Assembly (NCBI RefSeq): GCF_000001735.4
Contig: NC_003071.7
Coordinates: forward strand, 16,219,443 to 16,283,442
Direction of reading: 5' to 3'
Length of the DNA stretch: 64,000 nucleotides
DNA from: Arabidopsis thaliana
Lineage: Eukaryota > Streptophyta > Magnoliopsida > Brassicales > Brassicaceae
The notes under the pieces were generated by a model, which did not search any database, had not been told where the DNA came from, and worked only from the letters and a program-made list of their open reading frames with translations. Positions 10,801 to 21,791 of the stretch are shown in pieces. The first letter of the stretch is position 1. Each line of letters begins with the position of its first letter. Both the position numbers and the translations under genes were made by a program.

Positions 10801-12673
10801 GTTATATAGCCTCATCTCATGCGTACGAAGCTGTGTGATCTGAAGGATGAGGACCTGGATTCTACATATGTTGCAAGGCGTGACCAATTGAAAAAGCTCG
10901 TTGCTAGTATTATCCGCCCAAAGATAGTGCAGGGGAAAACACTAAACGGGAAGGAATTTATTTCTTTCCTGGAACAGGTGAGTGTCAATTTCTTTTTCTG
11001 TATGGTTGTATGCTTTAAATATCTCAAACCATTTATATGACTGAGTGGAAGTGTGTCGTTGAAAGATCAAAAGGAATAAGTGGCTGCTTTCTCTGGTGCT
11101 CTTACATACTTTATCAAGTAAATAGACATGTTTTCTCTTCTCATGGATGGCTGTGTTTCCTTGCTACTTTAAGTTATCCAGTTAGCTTGTTCTTAAAATT
11201 TGTATAAACAATGGTAGAGAACTTTTTTTAATGTGGTCATTTTGATTCATGTTGTCCTTGATACTTATAGTTTCATACCCTTTGGTGCTATGGTGGTATC
11301 CCATTACGTATCAATTTATGAGTGCGTGTTTTTATAAGTGATGTATTTGTTACTAGAAATCTGATGAGCATAAGTACACGTTGTTGATATGTAACACTAT
11401 TGGCTTATATGATTTCTATAATATGCCTTATATGCTTACGAAATGGTATGTTGATATATTCCAATTCTGATTGCTAGATATTGGATGCGTTAAATAAAGG
11501 AGAGATCCCATCAACAGGATCACTAGTTGAGGTTTTCAATAAAGATATTGTTGAGAGATGTGTGAAGCTGTACAATGAGAAGATGGTAAGAGTGCGACTA
11601 CCTATGTCCGAAGAATCTCTCCAAAGTGCCCATGAAATGGCGCATAATGAAGCTATCAAAGCATTTGATGCACAACATTTTGGCAGACAACATGCAAAGA
11701 AATCTGTCGATCAGTTGGATGAACAAATGCAGGAGGTATGAATTCCTATGCTAATATAGAATTTCTATTAAGTGTGGCTTAGTGGATGAAACAAAGGGAT
11801 GATTCTGAATTTCGTGTTGGCAAATTTGGTAGTCTACGGAAAAATAAGATTTCCAAAATTACTTTCTTATTCATTCTTGTGCACTTGAAATATTGTCCAG
11901 GTATATAAGAATTTTGTTCTTGCAAATGAATACCAATCGTCGAAGCTCTGTGAGGCGCTATATACAAGTTGTGAAGATGACATGGACCACTTACAGGCTC
12001 TCCGACTCCCTTCCATGGCTAAATTTAATGCAGGTTTTGTGTACTGCAACAAAACGTTTGAGCAGCAATGTGTTGGTCCTTCAAAACAAAATTATGAGCA
12101 AAGATTAACTAAGGTAATATATACATGTCTATGTTATGTGATAAGTATTGAACTGTAATTTGATATGAGAACTTGTGTGCAGATGATGGGAAAGTCACGG
12201 TCTTTGTTCATCAAAGAATACAATAACCGACTGTTCAACTGGCTGGTTGGGTTCTCTCTTGTAATGGTGGTTGTGGGCCGGTTTATCATAAAATTCATTT
12301 TATTAGAAATGGCGGCGTGGATACTTTTCATATTCTTGGAGACATACACAAGGATGTTCTGGACAGCAGAAGCTCTTTATTACAACCCAGTCTGGCATTT
12401 CATCGTTGGGACATGGGAAAATGTCGTGTATAGTCCTGTTCTCGACTTGGACAGGTAACAGAAACAAGTCTTGAGCAAACTTCTCTCAATCTCTTTGCTC
12501 ACCTAAATTTGTTTGTGTTTTTGGTAAATAGATGGGCGATTCCTATAGTCTGCATAATTGCACTTTGTGTGCTATATTGGCGGTGTTATGGAAAGAGGAA
12601 ACACGGGGCTCGCTGGCTTCTTCCGCTGTACAACAACCAGAAGAATGGCCGGAATAGGGAACGGTCTGAGTAA
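7887..12673 (+). CDS. Guanylate-binding protein-like GTPase with C-terminal membrane segments
   Basis: Seventeen exons: 7887..7975, 8418..8520, 8659..8728, 8816..8854, 8966..9083, 9171..9228, 9537..9601, 9708..9714, 9796..9856, 10096..10155, 10235..10254, 10335..10400, 10810..10977, 11478..11735, 11901..12113, 12183..12454, 12532..12673, giving 602 aa. An N-terminal hydrophobic stretch (FVFFFSLCLLSSTSLS) looks like a signal peptide or anchor. The large-GTPase P-loop GPYRSGKS is at 67-74, DTEG at 124-127, and the guanine-specificity RDF motif near 200. A helical GBP domain follows, then two or three membrane spans (about 483-575) and a basic tail. Orthologous plant proteins sit in the secretory/ER membrane system. 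Remembered as AT2G38840. Exon 8 is a 7-nt microexon required to keep frame. Confidence 0.9.
9708..9714 (+). other. 7-nt microexon of the GBP-like gene
   Basis: The exon AGTAAAG lies between ACAG (acceptor) and GTATAC (donor). It turns the split codon AG-A into Arg and adds Val-Lys, giving the expected G-R-V-K-G-E-D junction between the GTPase strands. Skipping it would join AG to GGTGAAG, changing the frame. Confidence 0.75.
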
Positions 12674-13261
12674 AAACATGTTCCTCGTCGTTCCCATTAT
12701 ACTTATAGCATCTTCTCGGGCATGCTCGTTGTTTTTATCATCAGAAGCTCTCTGCCCGTTACTACCAATTTTTTGGACGCAGAAGAATGAAAGAGGATGA
12801 TTGATCGATCCAAGTTGGTTTGATTGTACCATTTACATAGAATGCCTTTGTAATGTTTAACTCTTCATATACATAAATGGTTTTATACTCTCTCAATCAC
12901 AGCTAATTTGAGCTAACAAACCTTAGAGTCTGTTTTTATTTTGTTTATTTATTCAAAGTAGTTTGTTTATGTTGGTATATTATAAATTTATGAAAGCAGA
13001 ACCTTCGTGTTGCAATTTTGATTGTTGGATTCATGAATCGTTGTGCAAAGACATATTTTATAAAATCTTCTTCTGTTTTTGCTGTTCTTAGATTTCTCTT
13101 TTAATCTATTCTTTAGATTATAAGGCCAATAAAACAGAACAAGCTATAGCTCAAAACAAGGCCCTAAAAACAAAACCATAAATGAAATAGTTAAATTTTA
13201 GAAGCGACCAAGTTACATTAGTAGTAGAACAAAAAAAAAACATGAACAAACCACTAGCCAG

Positions 13262-13763
13262 CTAGCAGCTAAACATTATTACATAGGGAATCGCTATGAT
13301 ATCAATTTTGGGTGACTTTGGGGAATCGCTAACAAGCAGTCCATCGTTCGTATCCTCCATCTTCTCGACATCGGCACGGAATCTATATGTAACCGTATTT
13401 GGATGAACGAGAAATATGACTACACATAAGATATCAAGGTCTAAACAAATTCTCATAACAAACGCCCTGATAAGAGAAGTTTTGGTATGATTACGTAAGA
13501 CAAAAGTAATGTCCAAGCGCATCAAATCTGCTATTTCAAAAAGGATGAACAAGTAGATGACGACGTGTTCCCTTCTCACTGCAAATAGTTTGGATTCCTC
13601 ATATTGCTTTCTTAAAAAAACACTTAATCTTAGGGAAAGATGAAGTGATCCAGTAGTCAAGTACTTCTTGGACAAAGATTTTCATCCATATCCAGGCGAG
13701 TATTAGAAGTAGACTTTGAGGTGACTTAAAAGTTTCCATCGACACAAAACGTAGAAGAGACAT
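13262..13763 (-). pseudogene. Hypothetical protein, possibly split by a frameshift
   Basis: Two minus-strand ORFs overlap. The first starts at ATG 13763 and runs 54 codons to TGA at 13599 (MSLLRFVSME, hydrophobic LLLILAWIWMK). The second (nominally 13675..13262, 137 aa) is in another frame and continues with KQYEESKLFAV, two hydrophobic stretches and a C-terminal DSPKSPKID region. The frames meet at an A7/T7 homopolymer (13614-13620); loss of one T would fuse them into one protein of about 165-170 aa. This may be a decayed gene, an intron I cannot see, or two chance ORFs. I recognise no family. I remember a small unknown gene near here (AT2G38850). Confidence 0.35.
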
Positions 13764-14186
13764 GGCTAAAACCCAGTGAATGATGATATAGAAGAGAAAA
13801 AAAGATTATGGTGTCACAAGCAATCCAAGAAAGAAAAAAAGAGAGTATTCAAGCTAAAAGATATTAACTTTTCTAAGAAATATTCTTCTGTTTTGATCTA
13901 ATGGTTTTGAGTAGGGGTTCAAAAGTTAGTCACTATATCCTATGCAAACTAAATCTTTTATGTGGTCAAAAAGAAGCAGCAGCTACACAAATCAGCTTGA
14001 TCACCAAACTACATGCTTTTATTTCCAAGAAGCAGCTACAATATAGTTTGTTAGGAGTGCCATGAACTCATGAAAGCAGAGACACTACAATCGAGCTCTT
14101 TTGTTTTTCTTTTCACTTCAATTGAGCAAATTGAAGATATGATTTTATTACTCAAACTATCTTTTATGTTTTTTAGTTGCAAAATC

Positions 14187-15765
14187 TTAGAACATGACAG
14201 TTAGACCAAGAGCAGTTGATAAATCAAACAAAAAGGCAGGCAGATCCGTGGCTGATGCTGCCGTCACAACCTTCCCATCAGTTACACATCCCTTTTCCAT
14301 CACAGCCTCACCTCCAGCCACCTTCACCATCACCTTCATCCCTTTCCCACTCGCGCATCGCTTCCCCTGCAAATCCATAAAGAGAAACACCACATGAACA
14401 AAATTAGTTAGTTACTAGATTCCACAAGCATGACTTGATATAAACATTGGGATCACCATTGTATCCTCAACATCACATTTTCTATATTCATTACAAGATT
14501 AGTGAATACTATTTCCTCCAAGTACATTTTCTGTTTTGACAGAGCTCATAACCTCCCAAAAGAAAAGACAGGTGATGATTTTACCTTAAGAACACCAGTG
14601 GCTGCAAGAAGCAATTTCCCCTGTCCAATAGCTGCAAACACCTTATCTTTCTCTGCAAAACTCTTAACCAAAGCAACAGCCTTTTCATTCATCACCAATA
14701 GCTCAGGTGATCTCCCTCCTGGAACCACTACACAGTCATAATCATCCACACATATATCATCCCACGATGCAGTCACAAAGAAGTTATGTCCACGCTTCTC
14801 TGCAGGAATCTGCCGTCCATCCTCAAGGTCATAAACCGCCGTTGCACACACTTCTCCCTTCTTCTTGTTCGGTGTCACAGCATCCACTTTACAACCTAAA
14901 GCTTGTAGTGCTCTAAACGGTACATTGATCCCATAATCTTCTACATAGTCCTAAAAACAGAGTAATGCTCAACGAGTCTGATGATCAAAACAAGATTGAT
15001 ATAACTAAAGATTACGCCTTTTACTCACCCCAATGAGGAAAAGCACAGAAGCTTGCTTCTTCTCCAAGCTACAGACTTTGCCACCAAGAGATTCAAGCAA
15101 AAGCTTAATGCCGTGACCAAGCGTTGGCCAACCAACCGTACTCATGAAATTCCCGTCTTTAACGCAATCGGTGATCTCGAACATGCTCTGAATCCCAGGC
15201 TGTTGCCACCACTCACCGCCGGAGAGTTCGATCAAAGGCTTTATGCTTTCAAACGCCGTGCATTTCACACCACCGGCGAGGATTCCGGCCGCCATCAGCA
15301 TAACCTGGCTATGACAGCTAGTGAAGATCAGCTTCTTGGATTCGGCGAATCGCGCCACGAGGTCAACGCATTTCTCGTCGGCGCTGAGAAGCTCCGTGAA
15401 TCGGCCTCCTGGGATGATGATGACGTCGTAATTCTCCGGAGTGACGTCATCGAAGTTTGCGTTTAAAGTCAACTGGTCAACGACAAGCTCGGTGTATAGC
15501 TTTTTTAGAACAGAAAAACAAAATTAAGCGAATTATCACAAAGAAAAAGAAAGTTCGAAATTCGTTTTAGTGGGAAAATTGGAACCTCGAGGCCCAAGAA
15601 ATCGTGGGCAGACATAACGCAGCGATCGCCGGCGTTGCGGTTGGGTGAAACGCAATGAACGCTAACCCCAAACGATTGGAGAACATAGAGAGGAACAATC
15701 GTTTCATAGGCTTCCATGTAGTCTCCACATAAGAGCAACGCTGATTTCTGAACCGCCGATGCCAT
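14187..15765 (-). CDS. YLS5: DJ-1/PfpI family protein with two tandem domains
   Basis: Exons 15765..15586, 15499..15029, 14950..14585 and 14366..14187, all phase 0, give 398 aa. Two DJ-1/PfpI domains follow one another (about 5-195 and 210-395). Both have the GDYxE start and the IPGGR/VPGGR turn. Domain 1 keeps the nucleophile elbow FTSCHSQ with Cys122. In domain 2 the matching segment reads FAAIGQGK, with Gly326 where Cys belongs, so only one active site is expected. DJ-1 proteins act in glyoxalase or deglycase-type reactions and redox protection; this gene was first described as senescence-associated. No signal peptide. Divergent domain 2 may be structural. Known names are YLS5 and DJ1E. 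Confidence 0.9.
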
Positions 15766-17103
15766 TTTGGGTAAATGTTTGTGTGCATTGAATAAGACAA
15801 TATAAGAAGAACTAATCTTATTTATACTGATTATCTATTTGTCATGTGGAACTTTTGAATCCCCCCACCAACTCACTTTCACCTACTTTTTTTGGTGGCT
15901 TCAAAGTCCAACTGGTGAAAAGTCCTTATTACAAATATATAAACTAGCTATAACTTTGAATGGTATGTAGTTTCTGCTAACTATTATATGTGGCTGAATT
16001 GGTATACTTATGAAATGGACATTGAATTGGTATACTTATGTTGAATAGTTCCATTTTGTATTATTTTACATCCATTTGGTTGGTGTAAAATAATACTTTT
16101 GGTAGATTGAATGTGATGTATACAAAACGTCGTGTATGTATTTCATTTAATGCACATGACTCGTGAGTTAACGTTCAGAGTACGGTCTCTCGGAAGCTAG
16201 AATCTAGAAAATCTAAAGAATGATATGTAGCCATGTTTACCAAAGCCTGGACTATGGAGAACTTGAGCTACATGAATCTCATGTTTGTGGAGTCAGGATT
16301 CTAGAGCATATTGGCTACAAGGAGCATGTATGCATAAGCTAAGCTTGGGCCTCGATAAACCTAGACTATGCATGGGACCCTTGGGTTGTGGAAAGCTTGG
16401 ATTTAGGAGAGCTTCTGGGATGTGTATGTGTAGAAAAATCCATGTGTATTTTGTAGAAAAATCCATGTGTATTTTGTAGAAAAATTCATGTGTATGATGA
16501 TCACACTAGTCACTAACACGTGTAATAGACCTCTACAAGATGATCACACTAGTCACTAAACGGTCTATTAGCTTAAAATACTCTTGTAAAATTTTGTTAA
16601 TCATATGACTTTTTCTAAAATTTGTATATATCATAAGTGCTTTAATTTATTTATTTTGGCAGCAAAACAGGCCTGCTTTAATTTATTAATTTGTACTTCA
16701 CTTATTATTTTATTTATTTGAAATGGTCCATTATCCATTATTTGCTAATTTTTGGTTTTCCTGATTCTTGCTTGGAAGAGCTTCAAGGCGGAGGACTAGG
16801 TCGGGGTGCTCCTTCTCCCCTCAACCATTTGTTGTCTACACGTTGCCACTTGCCACACGTGTTTTTCTCTTAGAAATCGTTATCACAATCTGTTCTTTTG
16901 AACTTTAAATCAAAAAATTTGGCTGACAAAAAAAAATTGAAACATTACAAATTGAAATATAGGATACTATTTTCATTCATAACTTTAGGCATCAGTAACA
17001 CAGAAATTATGAAGGCAAACGATTATTATTTTACATGATTGATTACTAACCAACCACGACTCGTCTATAGCTTTTTCATTATGAATATAGAAATTATACA
17101 AGT
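15766..17103. other. Intergenic region between YLS5 and the inhibitor gene
   Basis: No convincing gene. The left end should hold the YLS5 promoter. ORFs near 16285 and 16691 lack coding features. The middle holds the tandem and direct repeats described separately. Confidence 0.6.
16430..16559. repeat. Tandem 23-bp repeat and a 21-bp direct repeat
   Basis: Three copies of a 23-bp unit starting GTAGAAAAATCCATG occupy 16430-16498; the third differs at two or three positions. Immediately after, a 21-bp word starting GATGATCACACTAGTC is at 16496-16516 and again at 16539-16559. Between and after these are TAATAGACC and GGTCTATTA, which form a short inverted pair. No coding sense; probably replication slippage or a small degraded element. 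Confidence 0.7.
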
Positions 17104-17608
17104 CTAGCCGGATTTGGGGGTTTTGACGACGATACGGTTTCCATCAACAAAAACTCTGACCCGGTCGCACCTGAAGTCTGCGGTCACCGGACTCCCATCC
17201 AAAATCACGGCAGCATTGACGGTGGGGTTCTCTCTCTCTATCACCACGGCCGCATAGTCACCATTTGTTCCCGTAAGCTCCGGCCACGAGTTCTTCCCTG
17301 CGATCACGTTACGTTAGATCGGTCAATCATTTACGTTTGGGATTTTGGAGATCAAGAAGCTCATATTTGAGTAAATGAAAACAAAAGAACTAGAAACATC
17401 ACCATGGATTGACCATATGTAACATAATTAACCTTCTAACAGACTTTAGAAAATGTAATCATATATGTTATAGCTATTGAATTACAATTTTAAATGCCTT
17501 GAATCCATATCTAATTGAACATTAGCTAACTATTTACAAACATATAAAACTTTAATTATGAACTATACAATACAAATACAAAAACTTACTAGGACATTCG
17601 GTCGACAT
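17104..17608 (-). CDS. Potato inhibitor I (PR-6) family serine protease inhibitor
   Basis: Exon 1 is only 19 nt (17608..17590, MSTECP plus one base) and exon 2 is 17297..17104; together 70 aa, the usual length. The family core KNSWPELTGTNGDYA and VIERENP is present, then the binding loop GSPVTADFRCDRVRVFVD. By alignment with barley CI-2 the scissile bond is Ala46-Asp47. Cys5 and Cys50 are placed to form the single disulfide of potato inhibitor I. No signal peptide, so cytosolic or unconventional release. The ADFRCDRV loop resembles the bitter-gourd inhibitor of Glu-specific protease as I remember it. Remembered as AT2G38870. It shares its structure, including the 194-nt second exon, with the gene at 23845. 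Confidence 0.92.
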
Positions 17609-19242
17609 TTTTCTTCACTCTTGTATATATTTATGTAGTCTTCTGATGTATTTGTATGCTCACCTTTAGAGATTTGAGTCCCATTTATAGAATCGGATAC
17701 GTACGTTACGTCTTGGTGTCGGTGTCGTCGGTGAGGTTGCAGATTCAAAAGTCAAACTTTGACGAAACCAGCTTTTAATAGCCCCTTCGTTGACATTATT
17801 AATTTGTTTGGTAAAAGCTTTGACACTTCTGATTTTGTTTTATAAAGCTTTGAAATGTACATATTTATATCACGATGTTCAAACCTTATCGAGAACAAGA
17901 TAAGGTTTCTAAGGCTAAGATAATGTCGAAATTTGAAAAACAAACGAAGGTGAAAAATATTTCTAGCGTCGACTGAATTCTGTTTGCATGCAAAAAAACG
18001 CTTCTGCCAAATTTGGCACTTAGCCGACAAAAATGACCAAACTGTCCTTCATAAAATTCATGTATAAAAATACTATAATCAATTGTTGTCACACACACAA
18101 ACAACGATAATGTCAATTATGTTGAATTGTTGACGTACATAAAATTTGACAAACAACATCACAACTTAGTCATATAGTTTTTTTTTTGTTCCCGTTTGAT
18201 AATCTTGTCATATAGTTAATATTCAATTTGATATGTATATACAGTTTAAAACACGTATATACAGTTCAACTTAGTCATAGTTTTTCTTTTGGTCTGTTTA
18301 AGATTGGTAAAAGCACGTATCCGGAATAAAGATTTAGGTATTAATTGGTAACAACTCTATATGCGGGTTTCGAACAAAATTACAAAATCACATATTATAT
18401 GAGACCAAGTCACCATCACACTTAAATATTTGTGGTTGAGAATTAATTAGTGTTTAGTTTTGTGTATGTTTCACACTGCCCAATGTTACAAACTTGTGTG
18501 TGTCAAGAAGACGAGGCCGCCTGAAAACAAAACATGTAAGCCCATTGAAACAGACACCAAAAGACATATGGTCTATAAGCCTCTCCTTGTGCTGGAGCTG
18601 GACACAAATTCTTTAAGACCGAGGTTTTCAAACGTAGGCCCAAATAAATAGAACCAAATCCAGTTAGAAGCCCAATAAAATGTTAATTACTTATCTTTGT
18701 ATTTTAATTTTTGTTCTTTAAAGTTTAGGATTTTTTACATAAGTAAAAGAATTTGTTCTTTAGGCACTTTGAATCCACATTGTCGTTGGTATTGTTATTA
18801 GAGTATCTTAATTTTCTATGATTTATTTACGTAGATAATTCATTGAAAAATTAAATGAATTTATGTTTAAATTCTCATCTAATTATTATACAATAGATTG
18901 AAAAAGTCACCCTTAGTCAAATTGTTCATATAGTTTTCTTAAATTGTCTAATTAATTACCAAATTAATCCTTGTCTGAAAACTTTTACAAAAGCTAATAC
19001 AGAACAAATACAAAAAAACGTGTAATCATATCATATAAACACCAGTCGCAGCGTTTCGTAGAAAAATTCGATTTCTCTAAAGCCCTAAAACTAAAACGAC
19101 TATCCCCAATTCCAAGTTCTAGGGTTTCCATCTTCCCCAATCTGTACGCCATTTTCGATTTCCTTTTTTGTTGTTTACTTTAGCTTCATCGACCATGTTT
19201 AGGTTTCAAATTGAGTGTTTGTTCTGTTTCTGTAGAGTATAA
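17609..19242. other. Intergenic region before NF-YB1
   Basis: AT-rich, no supported gene. It holds the poly(T) insertion at 18169-18217 and, at the right end, the NF-YB1 leader with a telo-box-like CCCTAAAA near 19083. A leader intron probably ends at the CTGTAG just before position 19236. Confidence 0.55.
18169..18217. repeat. Poly(T) insertion between 11-bp direct repeats
   Basis: GTCATATAGTT at 18169-18179 recurs exactly at 18207-18217. Between them are eight T and GTTCCCGTTTGATAATCTT. This is the same arrangement as at 1864, with a shorter target-site duplication. Confidence 0.5.
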
Positions 19243-20874
19243 ATGGCGGATACGCCTTCGAGCCCAGCTGGAGATGGCGGAGAAAGCGGCGGTTCCGTTA
19301 GGGAGCAGGATCGATACCTTCCTATAGCTAATATCAGCAGGATCATGAAGAAAGCGTTGCCTCCTAATGGTAAGATTGGAAAAGATGCTAAGGATACAGT
19401 TCAGGAATGCGTCTCTGAGTTCATCAGCTTCATCACTAGCGAGTATGCATTCCCAATTTTTCTTCTTTCAATCGAATTTGTTGGAAAATATTTTGCTCTT
19501 TGGTGAAAAAAATTGATCATTTGTTGGAACTTTGGGTTTGTGAGAGATAGTTTTCTTAAACTAGCTATGGATTGAGTTTAGCTCAGAGAGTTTTTTGAAG
19601 TTTATAGAGCAAAGATTATGTTTTTTTTTTTGTCACAATGTTAATCAACCATTGTTTGGTATGGGTTTACCTTAACCTAGTTCCTTTCCTATAGACCATT
19701 TTGCAGATTATTTCACATGCTTCTACTGTGTTATATCTTAACTCTGTCAAATAAATTGTTAGATTTTTTTCTTCATTTAACCATCTTAGGGTATAAAAGC
19801 CGTATCTTGATCATGTTTCAAAGATTCTTTTATCTTTAGGATCTGTTTGTTTTTGTTCCTTTTTGTTCATTTAAGGCAAAAGATATGTTTTTCATCATGA
19901 AGGAATTGCTTGTGTTGAATGCGTTTTAGGTCTCTGATTGATGAGTTTTATGTTTCTTATAACATCAGATGCCCCCGTTCTTTGTTAGGAAGAAATAAGT
20001 TATCATGTATGAAACTATGATTTATCTATTGGTTCAAGATAAGCTTGTCTGATGTTGCGCTTAAGTCTCTTTTGCTGGTCTTATGTTGATTCGTTGACTG
20101 TAATGGCCAATTGACTGGTATCTGTTTCTGCTAATCAGGGCCAGTGATAAGTGTCAAAAAGAGAAAAGGAAAACTGTGAATGGTGATGATTTGTTGTGGG
20201 CAATGGCAACATTAGGATTTGAGGATTACCTGGAACCTCTAAAGATATACCTAGCGAGGTACAGGGAGGTATGTTGCTTTGACTCCCTAATCATGTGTTC
20301 TGAAATCCTTAATATCCTAGTCAAGAGATTAGTAGCTGTGAGTAACATCGAAGCTTGCCATGATAGCAGTTTTACAATCCCTTCAATACGTCTTGTGTAG
20401 AATTTTTGAAGCAAGAAAGATAAATCTAGACCAACAGTCAGGATGCATATTAGTAAATTTTGAAAGACATTTATTACTCTCTCTTTTGTGCTTTTGTTGT
20501 TAACATACATAATAAAATCAAAATGTTTCTTATTAAGTTGAGACTAATTCGGTTCTTTTCATTCCCTGGGATTGGTTGCTGACACACCACCTGCTGATGC
20601 AGTTGGAGGTAAATAAACCACATACTTATTTCTACTTTATATTCCATTCCAGTGTTGCCCATTGGCTTCTTACGTTTTGTTGTGAAATTATGATAGGGTG
20701 ATAATAAGGGATCAGGAAAGAGTGGAGATGGATCAAATAGAGATGCTGGTGGCGGTGTTTCTGGTGAAGAAATGCCGGTATGATTTTGACAAGTATAGAT
20801 GATACCAATGCTATACAGCCTATATTGTACTTAGCTCTGACTTCATCATTTTGATTCAATCACAGAGCTGGTAA
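19243..20874 (+). CDS. NF-YB1: Nuclear factor Y subunit B
   Basis: Exons 19243..19442, 20139..20268, 20603..20608, 20697..20777 and 20866..20874 give 141 aa, the length I recall for NF-YB1 (HAP3A). NF-YB pairs with NF-YC through a histone fold and, with NF-YA, binds CCAAT boxes. The domain spans about residues 24-112: [18 protein letters not shown], then [26 protein letters not shown] and [19 protein letters not shown]. Ser/Gly-rich flanks lie on both sides. Asp rather than Lys in the first-helix region is the non-LEC1 type. NF-YB1 overexpression has been linked to drought tolerance. Exon 3 is a 6-nt microexon (Leu-Glu) and the last coding exon is only 9 nt (Ser-Trp-stop), so isoforms with different tails are likely. 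Confidence 0.95.
20603..20608 (+). other. 6-nt microexon of NF-YB1
   Basis: TTGGAG sits between GATGCAG and GTAAAT and adds Leu-Glu after LARYRE, giving RELEGDNKG. The exon length is a multiple of three, so skipping keeps the frame and would give a two-residue-shorter isoform. Confidence 0.7.
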
Positions 20875-21791
20875 AAGAAGTTGCAAGTAGTGATTAAGAA
20901 CAATCGCCAAATGATCAAGTAATTCTTCTCTCTATCACACGGCCTCATGTACACAAATGAAGAGCATAGTCTATATGCATGTAGGTTCATATCCAATCTT
21001 CACTTCGTTACAACTGATGATAGTAGGACATGCCTTGTAAACTTGCTGATCATGTTATATTTTGCTGTGTGAATGAACTATGGCTAGTTTCAAAATTGTT
21101 TGTCTAACGTGAAATTCTCTAAAACGGTGCAGGGGAAATTAGAGATCAGTGAGTTGTTTATAGTTGAGCTGATCGACAACTATTTCGGGTTTACTCTCAA
21201 TTTCGGTTATGTTAGTTTGAACGTTTGGTTTATTGTTTCCGGTTTAGTTGGTTGTATTTAAAGATTTCTCTGTTAGATGTTGAGAACACTTGAATGAAGG
21301 AAAAATTTGTCCACATCCTGTTGTTATTTTCGATTCACTTTCGGAATTTCATAGCTAATTTATTCTCATTTAATACAAAATCCTTAAATTAAATTTGTAC
21401 AGTACCTTTGTTTTGGGTATAGACAATTACATTTTAAGTCAGTTGATCTGTATCAAATACTACACTTACAAAATCACAAAGTAAAGGCAGCAATTAATTT
21501 TGCTTTGAATTGAAAAGCTTTGAGAGAGTAATCAAATGCTTAAATCACGAAAACTTACAAATTTCAAAATTTTGTCTCTCCATAAATTCTCTTAATAAAG
21601 GCTGTTGTTTTTCCAATTTGAAAATTCTATTTTTCAAAATCAAGAACAGGCTATGGAATTTCAAGAAGCTGGTTCATCATCAAGTAGAATCATCTTCCTC
21701 TGTTTCCTCTCCTATCTAAAATCTCTTTAGTCTTCAGAAACTGATTATACTTTGTGCAGCAGCAAGAGTAAAGATTGACTTTGTGCAGCCG

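Noticed and set aside
15053-15466. 137-aa plus-strand ORF
   Set aside because: Lies antisense to YLS5 exon 2; it is a shadow of that exon.
16430-16498. CRISPR-like array
   Set aside because: The 23-bp units are directly adjacent without spacers, and this is a plant nuclear sequence.
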